Source of the DNA: an uncultured Subdoligranulum sp.
Lineage (GTDB): Bacteria; Bacillota; Clostridia; Oscillospirales; Ruminococcaceae
Direction: 5' to 3'
Assembly: GCA_904374465.1 (NCBI GenBank)
Contig: CAJFFY010000040.1
Span: 1 to 24,014 of the forward strand
Length of the DNA: 24,014 nt
Under the pieces are notes generated by a model. The model did not search any database, was not told the origin of the DNA, and saw only the letters and a list, made by a program, of their open reading frames with translations. The position numbers were made by a program, and so were the translations under genes. Of this stretch, positions 13,296-20,682 are shown in pieces (position 1 is the stretch's first letter; every line of letters begins with the position of its first letter).

Positions 13296-15296
13296 ATGCG
13301 GAGAGAAAAGCTTCTTCACGGTGGAGATTATAATCCCGAACAGTGGTTGGATCGGCCGGATATTCTGGCGCAGGATGTTGCCATGATGAAACAGGCACAT
13401 GTGAATGTGGTCACCCTGGGGGTGTTTTCCTGGTCGCTGCTGGAACCCCGGGAAGGGGAATACCATCTGGACTGGCTGGCGGATATCATCCACAACCTGT
13501 ATTCCAACGGTATCTTCACCATTCTGGCCACCCCCAGTGCGGCGCGACCTGCCTGGATGGCACAAAAATACCCCGAAGTTCGCAGAGTGCGCAGCGACCG
13601 CACGCGGGAACTGTTCCGCCGTCGGCAGAATTACTGCTATACCTCACCCATCTACCGGGAAAAGGTGCGTGCCATCGATGAACAGCTGGCCCGCCGTTTT
13701 GGTGAAGACCCGGCGGTGATTCTGTGGCACATCTCCAATGAGATGGGCGGCGACTGTCACTGCCCGCTCTGCCAGGCGGAGTTCCGCCGCTGGCTGCAGC
13801 GCCGGTACAGCAGCCTGGAAGCGCTGAACAAGGCCTGGAACGCACATTTCTGGAGCCATGACTACACCGACTGGGAACAGATCGAGAGCCCGGCGCCCCA
13901 GGGGGAGGATGCGGTGCAGGGGTTGCTGCTGGACTGGAAACGGTTTGTCAGCAGCCGCCACATCGACTTTTTCAAATTTGAGCGGGACTGCGTGCGGGCC
14001 CTGGCCCCCAAGGCTCGGTTTACCGCCAACCTGATGTACCGCTTCCACGATATCGACTACCATGACCTGGCCAGAGAGCTGGATGTAGTCAGCTGGGACA
14101 ACTATCCCACCTGGCACAAGGCCACCGAGACGGTGGAACAGACCGCGCTGGATACCGCCATGATGCATGACCTGTTCTACTCCTTGAAAGGCAAGCCTTT
14201 CCTGATGATGGAGTCCAGCCCCAGCTTTACCAACTGGCAGCCGGTGACCAAACAGAAAAAGCCCGGCATAGCGATGCTCAGCGCCTTGCAGGCAGTGGCC
14301 CACGGGTCGGACAGTGTCTGCTACTTCCAGTGGCGTGCCAGCCGCGGCGCCGAGGAAAAATTTCACGGTTCAGTGGTGGGGCATGACGGCCGCTCCGATA
14401 CCCGAATCTTCCTAGAAACCGCCCAGGTAGGCGCCGCGCTGGAGGAACTGGCCTGTGCGGCGGGACGTCAGCGGCCCCGGCAGGCGGCCCTGGTCCATGA
14501 TTGGCCCAATCTCTGGGCTATGGAAGGGTCCAGCGGCCCCCGCAACTGTGGCATGGGCTATTGGAAGGAACTGGCCTGCCATTACAATGCCCTGGCCCGT
14601 GCCGGCATCACGGTGGATCTGATCGGCCAGGATGCAGACCTGACCGGCTACGGCTTGGTGGTGGTGCCGATGCTTTACCTGCTGCGGGAGGACTTCGCCG
14701 CCAGGCTCTGCGACTTTGCCTGTACCGGCGGTACGGTGGTGGTCAGCCAGTGGACCGGCGTGGTGGATGAAAGCGATCTCTGCCGCCTTGGGGACACTCC
14801 GTACGGTCTGACAGAACTGCTGGGGCTGCGCCGCGCCGAGATCGACGGACTTTACGACGGGGAAACCCGTAGCTGCCAGCCTGTGGAAAACGCACCGCTG
14901 CCGCTGCCTGCCACCCAGGCCAGCGTACTGTGCGAGGTTTCGGTACTGAATGAAGAATCGCCCGCCACACCGCTGCTGCTCTACGGGGAGGACTATTTTG
15001 CCGGTGCGCCCGCTGTGGCTGTACACCCCTACGGCCGGGGCCGGGCCTACTACCTGGCCAGCCGCTTCACGCCGGACTTTTACCAGGTATTTTACAACGC
15101 CCTGGCCAAGGAAGCCAGGCTGAAACCTGCAGCCCCGGCGCCGCTGCCCGACGGCGTACTGGCCACCCGGCGGGAGGGTCTGCTGTTTGTGCAGAACTGT
15201 AATCCTGCGCCGGTGCAAGCGCTGGGAGTGGAGCTGCCCGCTTACGGTACGGCGGTCTGGCAGACCGATGCCGGGGAACTCCGGCGAATGCTCTGA
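13296..15296 (+). CDS. ganA: GH42 family beta-galactosidase
   Basis: This 666-residue cytoplasmic enzyme has the normal length and three-part layout of GH42: a TIM barrel (1-375), a class-I-glutamine-amidotransferase-like trimerisation domain (about 385-590) and a small beta domain (about 600-666). HGGDYNPEQW opens the barrel, WHISNE holds acid/base Glu149, and FLMMESSPS holds nucleophile Glu306. Cys114, Cys154, Cys156 and Cys159 form the structural metal site seen in many GH42 enzymes. It should release galactose from beta-1,4-galacto-oligosaccharides. ATG 13296 follows GGAGG by 7 bases. The neighbouring LacI regulator, ABC permeases and GH53 galactanase match the Bacillus gan set, hence the symbol. 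Confidence 0.93.
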   Translation: MRREKLLHGGDYNPEQWLDRPDILAQDVAMMKQAHVNVVTLGVFSWSLLEPREGEYHLDWLADIIHNLYSNGIFTILATPSAARPAWMAQKYPEVRRVRSDRTRELFRRRQNYCYTSPIYREKVRAIDEQLARRFGEDPAVILWHISNEMGGDCHCPLCQAEFRRWLQRRYSSLEALNKAWNAHFWSHDYTDWEQIESPAPQGEDAVQGLLLDWKRFVSSRHIDFFKFERDCVRALAPKARFTANLMYRFHDIDYHDLARELDVVSWDNYPTWHKATETVEQTALDTAMMHDLFYSLKGKPFLMMESSPSFTNWQPVTKQKKPGIAMLSALQAVAHGSDSVCYFQWRASRGAEEKFHGSVVGHDGRSDTRIFLETAQVGAALEELACAAGRQRPRQAALVHDWPNLWAMEGSSGPRNCGMGYWKELACHYNALARAGITVDLIGQDADLTGYGLVVVPMLYLLREDFAARLCDFACTGGTVVVSQWTGVVDESDLCRLGDTPYGLTELLGLRRAEIDGLYDGETRSCQPVENAPLPLPATQASVLCEVSVLNEESPATPLLLYGEDYFAGAPAVAVHPYGRGRAYYLASRFTPDFYQVFYNALAKEARLKPAAPAPLPDGVLATRREGLLFVQNCNPAPVQALGVELPAYGTAVWQTDAGELRRML

Positions 15297-15310
15297 TTTC
15301 CAATATCCTG

Positions 15311-15339
15311 CCGCGTCCCCGTGGGGGCGCGGTTTTTTT
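15311..15339 (+). terminator. Terminator of the GH42 gene
   Basis: CCGCG-T-CCCC pairs with GGGG-G-CGCGG around a tiny loop (one T-G wobble), followed directly by seven T. It starts 15 bases after the stop codon. Confidence 0.9.
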
Positions 15340-15400
15340 GTCAAAATGCTGATTTTTTTTGTACAAAGCTGGCAGATATGCTGGATTTTTGCCCGGAAAC

Positions 15401-15430
15401 TTGACAGAGCGGGAAAAAAGCTGGTATCCT
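15401..15430 (+). promoter_or_regulatory. Promoter of the lacI-type gene
   Basis: A perfect TTGACA (15401-15406) and TATCCT (15425-15430) are 18 bases apart. The predicted start of transcription near 15437 falls at the edge of the operator at 15438-15453. Confidence 0.75.
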
Positions 15431-15437
15431 GAGATAA

Positions 15438-15453
15438 GCGCAACAAGTTGCGC
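15438..15453. promoter_or_regulatory. Autoregulatory operator of the lacI-type gene
   Basis: GCGCAAC and GTTGCGC form 7-bp inverted arms around AA. The arms match those of the 14-mer operators at 13262 and 16593. Placed right after the -10 box, it would let the regulator repress itself. Confidence 0.7.
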
Positions 15454-15477
15454 CAATTTGACAGGGGAGGCATCACT

Positions 15478-16485
15478 GTGGCAGAAATGCAGGGAGATTC
15501 TATCTCCATTGAGGAAATTGCCAAAGCATTGGGGGTATCCAAAACAACTGTATCCCGTGCGTTGTCCGGCAAGGGCCGCATCAGTGAAGCCACCCGCAGC
15601 CGGGTGCGGGCTTATGTGGCCAGTACCGGTGCGGCGCCTACCGTGCGCGCCCGCTGGAGCGAGAAAACCGCTACCCATAACCTGACTATGATCATTCCGC
15701 CGCATTTTGTTCATTTGGACCTGCCGTTTCTTCGCAAATGTATGGGCGGTATCAGCATGATGGCAGCCCAGCGGGGCTACGATCTGCTGCTGTGCTATGC
15801 CAGCGCTTCCGACACCAGCCAGCTGGAACGGCAGCTTTCCAACCATAAAACCGACGGCGTGATTCTCTCCCGCGCTATGGAGGATGATCCCTGTTTGGAT
15901 CTGCTGCAGCAGTACCACGTACCCTATGTGGTCATTGGCCGGTGTGAAGATACTTCCATTCCCCAGGTGGACAACGACCAGGTGGGGGCATCCTACGAGA
16001 TGACCCGTCTGTTGTTGAGGCTGGGGGCCCGACGCATTGCACTGATTGTGGGAACCACCACCTACACGGTCAATATCGACCGTATGCGGGGCTACATGCG
16101 GGCGCTGCCTGAGTTCGGCGTTGCACAGGACCGCCGCCTGATACAGGACGGCGTGGAAAGCGCTGCCCAGCGTTCCGACGCACTGGAGGCGGTACTGGAT
16201 CATCACCCGGACTGCCTGCTGTGCGGCGATGACCGCCTGACATTTGATGTGATGCAGGCGCTGCATGCCCGGCACATCCGGGTGCCGCAGGATCTGCAGG
16301 TGGCTAGCCTGTACGACAGCGAACTGCTGCTGAACACAGTTCCCAATGTGTCAGCGGTGCAATTTGATGCCGAGCGGCTGGGGGCATCTGCCTGCCGCAT
16401 GTTGCTGGATATCCTGGCCGGCAAGCAGATCAATACTCGACAGGTGGAAGGGTATCAGGTTATTTTACGGGATTCCACCCAATAA
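15478..16485 (+). CDS. ganR: LacI-family transcriptional repressor of the galactan locus
   Basis: This 335-residue regulator is of typical LacI length. The helix-turn-helix is at residues 9-33 (SIEEIAKALGVSKTTVSRALSG), followed by a hinge region (36-60) and a periplasmic-binding-protein-like effector and dimer domain (about 68-335) ending QVILRDS. GTG 15478 is the start because GGGGAGG lies 7 bases upstream; the frame upstream has no ribosome site. It is flanked by the GH42 gene and the transporter operon, and the same GCGCAA/TTGCGC operator lies before all three promoters. It therefore most likely represses all of them until a galacto-oligosaccharide or galactose binds. The symbol follows the Bacillus gan locus by context, not by a direct sequence match. 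Confidence 0.88.
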   Translation: MAEMQGDSISIEEIAKALGVSKTTVSRALSGKGRISEATRSRVRAYVASTGAAPTVRARWSEKTATHNLTMIIPPHFVHLDLPFLRKCMGGISMMAAQRGYDLLLCYASASDTSQLERQLSNHKTDGVILSRAMEDDPCLDLLQQYHVPYVVIGRCEDTSIPQVDNDQVGASYEMTRLLLRLGARRIALIVGTTTYTVNIDRMRGYMRALPEFGVAQDRRLIQDGVESAAQRSDALEAVLDHHPDCLLCGDDRLTFDVMQALHARHIRVPQDLQVASLYDSELLLNTVPNVSAVQFDAERLGASACRMLLDILAGKQINTRQVEGYQVILRDSTQ

Positions 16486-16506
16486 AAATTATACAGACAG
16501 TTTTGC

Positions 16507-16541
16507 AAGCCGCCCGCCGCACCACGGTGGGCGGCTTTTTT
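16507..16541 (+). terminator. Terminator of the lacI-type gene
   Basis: AAGCCGCCC pairs with GGGCGGCTT, extended inside by CCG/CGG, and is followed by a run of T to 16541. It starts 21 bases after the stop codon. Confidence 0.9.
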
Positions 16542-16592
16542 CGTACACAGGCAGGATTCTTTGCCACAGGGGAGGGAAAAGAAAAACGAGCG

Positions 16593-16606
16593 GCGCAACA
16601 TTGCGC
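16593..16606. promoter_or_regulatory. LacI-type operator upstream of the transporter operon (GCGCAACATTGCGC)
   Basis: Identical in all 14 bases to the operator before GH42. It lies about 80 bases upstream of the -35 box, so it would be an upstream site that could loop to 16727-16745. Confidence 0.65.
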
Positions 16607-16624
16607 ACTCGAACTGAAAAAACC

Positions 16625-16636
16625 GCGCAATGTTCG
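16625..16636. promoter_or_regulatory. Imperfect second operator copy
   Basis: GCGCAATGTTCG matches the reverse complement of the 14-mer (GCGCAATGTTGCGC) over the first ten bases and then loses one G. Its centre is about 31 bases from the centre of the site at 16593, about three helical turns. Confidence 0.4.
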
Positions 16637-16682
16637 TACAGATTGCACAAAAAACACAAAAAAACACTGTAATAATAATGTA

Positions 16683-16711
16683 TTGCAGAAAGAACCGGCC
16701 CTCTGTATAAT
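16683..16711 (+). promoter_or_regulatory. Promoter of the transporter/galactanase operon
   Basis: TTGCAG (16683-16688) and a consensus TATAAT (16706-16711) are exactly 17 bases apart. Transcription would start near 16718, giving a leader of about 80 bases. Confidence 0.8.
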
Positions 16712-16726
16712 AGATGTTGCAATGAA

Positions 16727-16745
16727 TTGCGCTATATCGGCGCAA
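16727..16745. promoter_or_regulatory. Split operator in the leader of the binding-protein gene
   Basis: TTGCGC and GCGCAA are separated by 7 bases and point outward, the reverse order of the compact 14-mer. They begin about 9 bases after the predicted transcription start. They may be two half-sites of the same repressor. Confidence 0.45.
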
Positions 16746-16796
16746 CAACAAATCGAAGCGCGGTGCGCCGTGCTTGCTACAAAAGGAGAAGATATC

Positions 16797-18080
16797 ATGA
16801 AGAAGCAATTGAGCCTGGCCATGGCGGCTGCCATGGCGCTGTCGCTGGCTGCCTGCGGCGGTTCCGGCACATCCAGCGCTTCCAGCACTGCGGAAGCCTC
16901 CACGGACAGCACGGCGACCAGTGAAGCCTCCGGCGAAGCTGCCAACTGGGGCGATGTCACCCTGACCATGTGGGGTGCCGAGGAAGACCAGACCATGCTC
17001 CGCGAGATGGCCGACGCCTTCATCGAAGAGAACAAAGACAAAGGCAACATCACCATCAACATCGGTGCCTGCTCCGAGGCCGACGCCAAGGATAACGTCC
17101 TGACCGACCCCACTGCCGCGGCGGATGTGTACGCCTTCGCCGATGACCAGCTCAACGAACTGGTTGCCGCTGGTGCCCTGCAGGAAGTCACCCTGAACGC
17201 CGACGACGTGAAGAGCCGCAATCTGGAGGGTTCTGTGGAGGCCGCTTCGCTGAACGGTAAGCTCTACGCCTACCCCATGACCGCTGACAACGGCTACTTC
17301 CTGTACTACGACAGCAGCGTCATCACGCCCGAGGACGCCGAGACTGTGGACGGCATCCTGGCCGCCGCTGCTGCCGCGGGCCGTACCTTTGACATGACCC
17401 TCAACGACGGCTGGTACATCTACAGCTTCTTCGCCGGTGCCGGTCTGGAAGCCACGCTGGCTGAGGACGGCGTGAACACCGTCTGCAACTGGAACGAGGA
17501 GCCCGGTGCCGATGTGGCCCAGGCCGTCATGGACATCGCCTCCAACAGCGCTTTTGTCAGCGCTCCCGATGCTGACATCGTTTCCGGCATCAAGAACGGC
17601 ACCGTCTGCGCCGCCGTCAGCGGCACCTGGAACGCCACGGTGGCTCAGGAGACCTGGGGCGACAACTACGCCGCCACCAAGCTGCCCACCTACACCATGA
17701 ACGGTGAGCAGGTCCAGATGGGTTCCTTCGCCGGCTACAAGCTGGTTGGCGTCAACCCCCACAGCCAGAACGTGGGCGTCGCCATGATGCTGGCCGACTA
17801 CATCACCAACGAGGCCAACCAGCAGAAGCGCTTTGAGGACCGCAACCTGGGCCCCTCCAACATCAACGTGAACGCTTCTGATGCTGTCCAGTCCGCTCCT
17901 GCCATCGCTGCCCTGGCCGCTCAGAGCGAATTCTCCGACCTGCAGCGTGTGGGCGCCAACTACTGGGATCCCGCGGCCAGCCTGGGCCAGATCCTGCAGA
18001 GCGGCGACACCCAGGGTAAGACCACGCAGCAGCTGGTTGACGATGCGGTCGCTGGTATCACCGCACCTGTTGCACAGTAA
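16797..18080 (+). CDS. ganS: ABC transporter sugar-binding lipoprotein (MalE-like)
   Basis: This 427-residue extracellular solute-binding protein is of the family-1 (maltose-type) kind. A lipoprotein signal of 19 residues (MKKQLSLAMAAAMALSLAA) ends in lipobox LAAC with Cys20 as the lipid anchor. A Ser/Thr/Ala-rich linker to about residue 45 follows, and the mature domain begins with VTLTMWGAEEDQ. AAGGAG sits before ATG 16797; the frame upstream is only leader DNA. It is first in the operon, before two permeases and the galactanase, so it probably captures beta-galacto-oligosaccharides made at the cell surface. Maltodextrin or another oligosaccharide cannot be excluded from the sequence alone. 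The symbol follows the Bacillus gan locus by context. Confidence 0.88.
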   Translation: MKKQLSLAMAAAMALSLAACGGSGTSSASSTAEASTDSTATSEASGEAANWGDVTLTMWGAEEDQTMLREMADAFIEENKDKGNITINIGACSEADAKDNVLTDPTAAADVYAFADDQLNELVAAGALQEVTLNADDVKSRNLEGSVEAASLNGKLYAYPMTADNGYFLYYDSSVITPEDAETVDGILAAAAAAGRTFDMTLNDGWYIYSFFAGAGLEATLAEDGVNTVCNWNEEPGADVAQAVMDIASNSAFVSAPDADIVSGIKNGTVCAAVSGTWNATVAQETWGDNYAATKLPTYTMNGEQVQMGSFAGYKLVGVNPHSQNVGVAMMLADYITNEANQQKRFEDRNLGPSNINVNASDAVQSAPAIAALAAQSEFSDLQRVGANYWDPAASLGQILQSGDTQGKTTQQLVDDAVAGITAPVAQ

Positions 18081-18122
18081 AATTTGAACGTTTCCGCTTT
18101 GTTCGGAAAGACGCGCTGATCC

Positions 18123-18191
18123 GCTGCCGCCCTTGCGCGGCAGCCCATACAACGGAATCCCGGGCGCGGCAGGCTACGCAGCCTGCCGCGC
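18123..18191 (+). promoter_or_regulatory. Double hairpin between the binding-protein and first permease genes
   Basis: Two stem-loops lie in tandem: GCTGCCGC with GCGGCAGC (8 bp, 18123-18144) and GCGCGGCAGGCT with AGCCTGCCGCGC (perfect 12 bp, loop ACGC, 18164-18191). No true T-run follows. Such hairpins after a binding-protein gene commonly protect its mRNA and lower permease expression. Confidence 0.65.
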
Positions 18192-18233
18192 TTGATTGTT
18201 GGAAATTATTTTGGCACGAAAGGAGTGGTCACT

Positions 18234-19685
18234 GTGGCGGAGATGGTGCTTCAGCAGCCGCTGCGCGCGGACGGCAAAGAACCCAACTTCCTGCAAAAAT
18301 TTGGCTACGGCTTTGTCCACGGCGACATTTTCACCAAACTGTCCTTCCTGATCTGGGGCCTTGGCTACATCGGTCACGGCCAACTGATCAAGGCGATCCT
18401 GGTCACACTGGTGCAGGGTCTGGGACTGTATTACCTGGGGGTGGCTGGCATCCCCAACCTGATGAAATTTGGTACGCTGGGCACAGTCCAGATGGAGATG
18501 GTGTTCAACCCTGTCACCTTCAAGAACGAGGTCAACGACTACGATAACTCGTTCGCCATCCTGCTTCTGAGCATCATCGCCATGGTGGTCATCGTGGCGA
18601 TGCTGGCAGCGGCGATGGCTGTGGTAGCCTCCAACTATCACCTGCAGATGATCCGCAAGGCCGGCGGCAAGACCAACAGCTTTGCACAGGATGTGCGGGT
18701 CTATCTGAACGAAAAGTTTTACATTACCCTTCTGACTCTGCCGGTGCTGGGCGTGGTGGTCTTTACCATCGTGCCGCTGTTCATCCTGATCGCAGTAGCC
18801 TTCACCAACTACGATCAGCAGCATATGCCGCCCAACTCCCTGTTCACCTGGGTGGGCCTGGCCAACTTCTTTACGCTGTTCGGCGGCGGGCAGTCCCTGT
18901 CCCTGACCTTCGGCTATGCATTCGGCAAGGTCCTGGTCTGGACGCTGGTGTGGGCGTTCTTCGCCACCTTCACCAACTTCTTCGGCGGCGTGTTCCTGGC
19001 CATGTTCATCAACGACAAAAAGACCAAGTTCCCCAAACTGTGGCGTACCCTGTTCGTTATCACCATCGCGGTGCCCCAGTTCGTCACGCTGCTTCTGGTG
19101 CGCAACTTCTTTGGTGACAACGGCATCTTCAATACGATGATGTCCCAAATCGGCGTCACCGACCTGCTGCACAACATCGGGCTGCTCAGCCCCAACATGG
19201 ACTACATCCCCTTCCTCACCAGCAACGGCTGGGCGCAGGTGATGATCATTCTCATCAATATCTGGGTCGGTGTCCCCTACCAGATGCTGATCGCCACCGG
19301 CGTGCTGATGAACATTCCCGGCGACATGCTGGAAGCCGCCCGCATCGACGGCGCCAACCCGGTGCAGATGTTCTTCCGCATCAAGCTGCCCTACCTGCTC
19401 AGCGTCCAGGGTCCTTCCCTGGTGACGGACTTCGTCAAGAACATCAACAACTTCAACGTCATCTACCTGCTCACCCAGGATGTCTACGTCACAGCCGATC
19501 AGGCCATGGCCTCTTCCAGCGCCAAGGAAGTGGACCTGCTGGTCACCTGGCTGTTCCGCCTGACCCAGGAGCAGTACAACTACAAGATGGCCGCCGTCAT
19601 CGGCATCATGGTGTTCATCATCTGCGCTGTGTTCACGGTGGTATGCTTCCGGTTCATCAATAAGAAGGAGGCGACATTCTCTTGA
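18234..19685 (+). CDS. ganP: ABC sugar permease, MalF-like
   Basis: This 483-residue inner-membrane permease has the EAA loop that contacts the ATPase at residues 367-387 (EAARIDGANPVQMFFRIKLP). The core transmembrane domain covers about 160-475. Before it stands a module of about 130 residues with two or three extra hydrophobic segments (GYIGHGQLIKAILVTLVQGLG and a helix near 105-133), as in several Firmicute MalF proteins. GTG 18234 is the start: AAGGAG lies 8 bases upstream, whereas ATG 18243 would be 17 bases away. The stop overlaps the start of the next gene (TTGA). It pairs with the MalG-like subunit; the ATP-binding subunit is not in this window. The symbol follows the gan context. Confidence 0.9.
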   Translation: MAEMVLQQPLRADGKEPNFLQKFGYGFVHGDIFTKLSFLIWGLGYIGHGQLIKAILVTLVQGLGLYYLGVAGIPNLMKFGTLGTVQMEMVFNPVTFKNEVNDYDNSFAILLLSIIAMVVIVAMLAAAMAVVASNYHLQMIRKAGGKTNSFAQDVRVYLNEKFYITLLTLPVLGVVVFTIVPLFILIAVAFTNYDQQHMPPNSLFTWVGLANFFTLFGGGQSLSLTFGYAFGKVLVWTLVWAFFATFTNFFGGVFLAMFINDKKTKFPKLWRTLFVITIAVPQFVTLLLVRNFFGDNGIFNTMMSQIGVTDLLHNIGLLSPNMDYIPFLTSNGWAQVMIILINIWVGVPYQMLIATGVLMNIPGDMLEAARIDGANPVQMFFRIKLPYLLSVQGPSLVTDFVKNINNFNVIYLLTQDVYVTADQAMASSSAKEVDLLVTWLFRLTQEQYNYKMAAVIGIMVFIICAVFTVVCFRFINKKEATFS

Positions 19686-20575
19686 CACAGACTATGTCTA
19701 TCGATATCAAAAAGGAGCTGCGCAAGGGCAAGATCAACCGCGGCATCCGCAGCACCATCCGGCATCTGATCCTGCTGGTGCTGGCTGCCGTCTGGCTGGT
19801 GCCCATCGTCTGGCTGGTAGCCACCTCTTTCTCCGGCTACCGCGGCATCAACTTCACCACCTTCTTCCCCGAAAGCTATACGCTGGATAACTACACCAAC
19901 GTGCTCTTCCACCCGGACAGCGTGGCTCAGTTCCCCCAGTGGTTCGTCAACACGCTGGTGGTGGCAATCTTCAACTGCATCATCTCCACCTGCTTCGTGC
20001 TGATGGTGGCTTATGCGTTCAGCTGCTGCCGGTTCAAGAGCCGCCGCCTGCTGCAAAACCTTTCGGTCACCGTCAACCTGTTCCCCGGTGTGCTGGCCAT
20101 GATCGCCGTCTACTTCGTTCTGCGGTACCTGGATCTGACCAACTCCTACGCCGGTCTGATCATGGTGTATGCCGGGTCCTCCGGCCTGGGTTACCTGATC
20201 TGCAAAGGCTTCTTTGATACGGTGCCAGCCTCCCTGCGGGAGGCCGCCAAGCTGGACGGTGCGTCGGAAGCGCGCATCTTTTTGCAGGTGGTCATTCCCA
20301 TGTCCCGCCCGATCCTGGTCTATACCATCATCAATTCTTTTATGATGCCCTGGACCGACTTCGTTATGGCCAAGATGATCCTCAACTCGGGTGTCAGCTC
20401 GGACTGGACGGTGGCTATCGGCTTGTACAACATGCTTTCCCGCACGCTGGTCAACAATTATTTTGCACTGTTCTGTGCCGGTGGCGTGCTGGTGTCCATT
20501 CCCATTTCGGTCCTGTTCGTCATTATGCAGAAATTCTACGTGGAAGGCATTACTTCCGGAGCGGACAAGGGCTGA
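19682..20575 (+). CDS. ganQ: ABC sugar permease, MalG-like
   Basis: This 297-residue permease is of normal MalG length with about six membrane segments and an EAA loop at 187-206 (EAAKLDGASEARIFLQVVIP). It ends near the membrane in KFYVEGITSGADKG, the usual MalG tail. I take the TTG at 19682 as the start because AAGGAGG stands 10 bases before it and it overlaps the stop of the previous gene; the alternative, ATG 19694, is 22 bases from the ribosome site. The tight overlap implies translational coupling with the MalF-like subunit, so that the pair is made in equal amounts. Together they form the membrane channel of the importer fed by the lipoprotein. Confidence 0.9.
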   Translation: MTQTMSIDIKKELRKGKINRGIRSTIRHLILLVLAAVWLVPIVWLVATSFSGYRGINFTTFFPESYTLDNYTNVLFHPDSVAQFPQWFVNTLVVAIFNCIISTCFVLMVAYAFSCCRFKSRRLLQNLSVTVNLFPGVLAMIAVYFVLRYLDLTNSYAGLIMVYAGSSGLGYLICKGFFDTVPASLREAAKLDGASEARIFLQVVIPMSRPILVYTIINSFMMPWTDFVMAKMILNSGVSSDWTVAIGLYNMLSRTLVNNYFALFCAGGVLVSIPISVLFVIMQKFYVEGITSGADKG

Positions 20576-20621
20576 TTGTTGGCCGGAGCCCCGCGCTTTG
20601 CGCAGGATGACTGTATCCAAA

Positions 20622-20665
20622 AGGGGCTGCTGCCAGCGCTTTGCCGTGCAGCGGCCCCTCGTTTT
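20622..20665 (+). terminator. Hairpin between the second permease and the GH53 gene
   Basis: AGGGGCTGCTGC pairs with GCAGCGGCCCCT (12 bp with one T-G wobble) around a 14-base loop, then CGTTTTA. The short T-run makes it a partial terminator, and I see no promoter between it and the GH53 start, so some read-through is expected. Confidence 0.6.
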
Positions 20666-20682
20666 ATGAAGAGGTGAAACAC

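Noticed and set aside
18174..19688. 504-codon minus-strand frame opposite the MalF-like gene
   Set aside because: Acidic, His/Gln-rich antisense of membrane-protein codons, not a real protein pattern.
20593..20603. GCGC-TTT-GCGC before the GH53 gene as a further operator
   Set aside because: Only the TTGCGC arm matches; the GCGCAA arm is absent and the arms are too close, so it is probably chance in GC-rich DNA.
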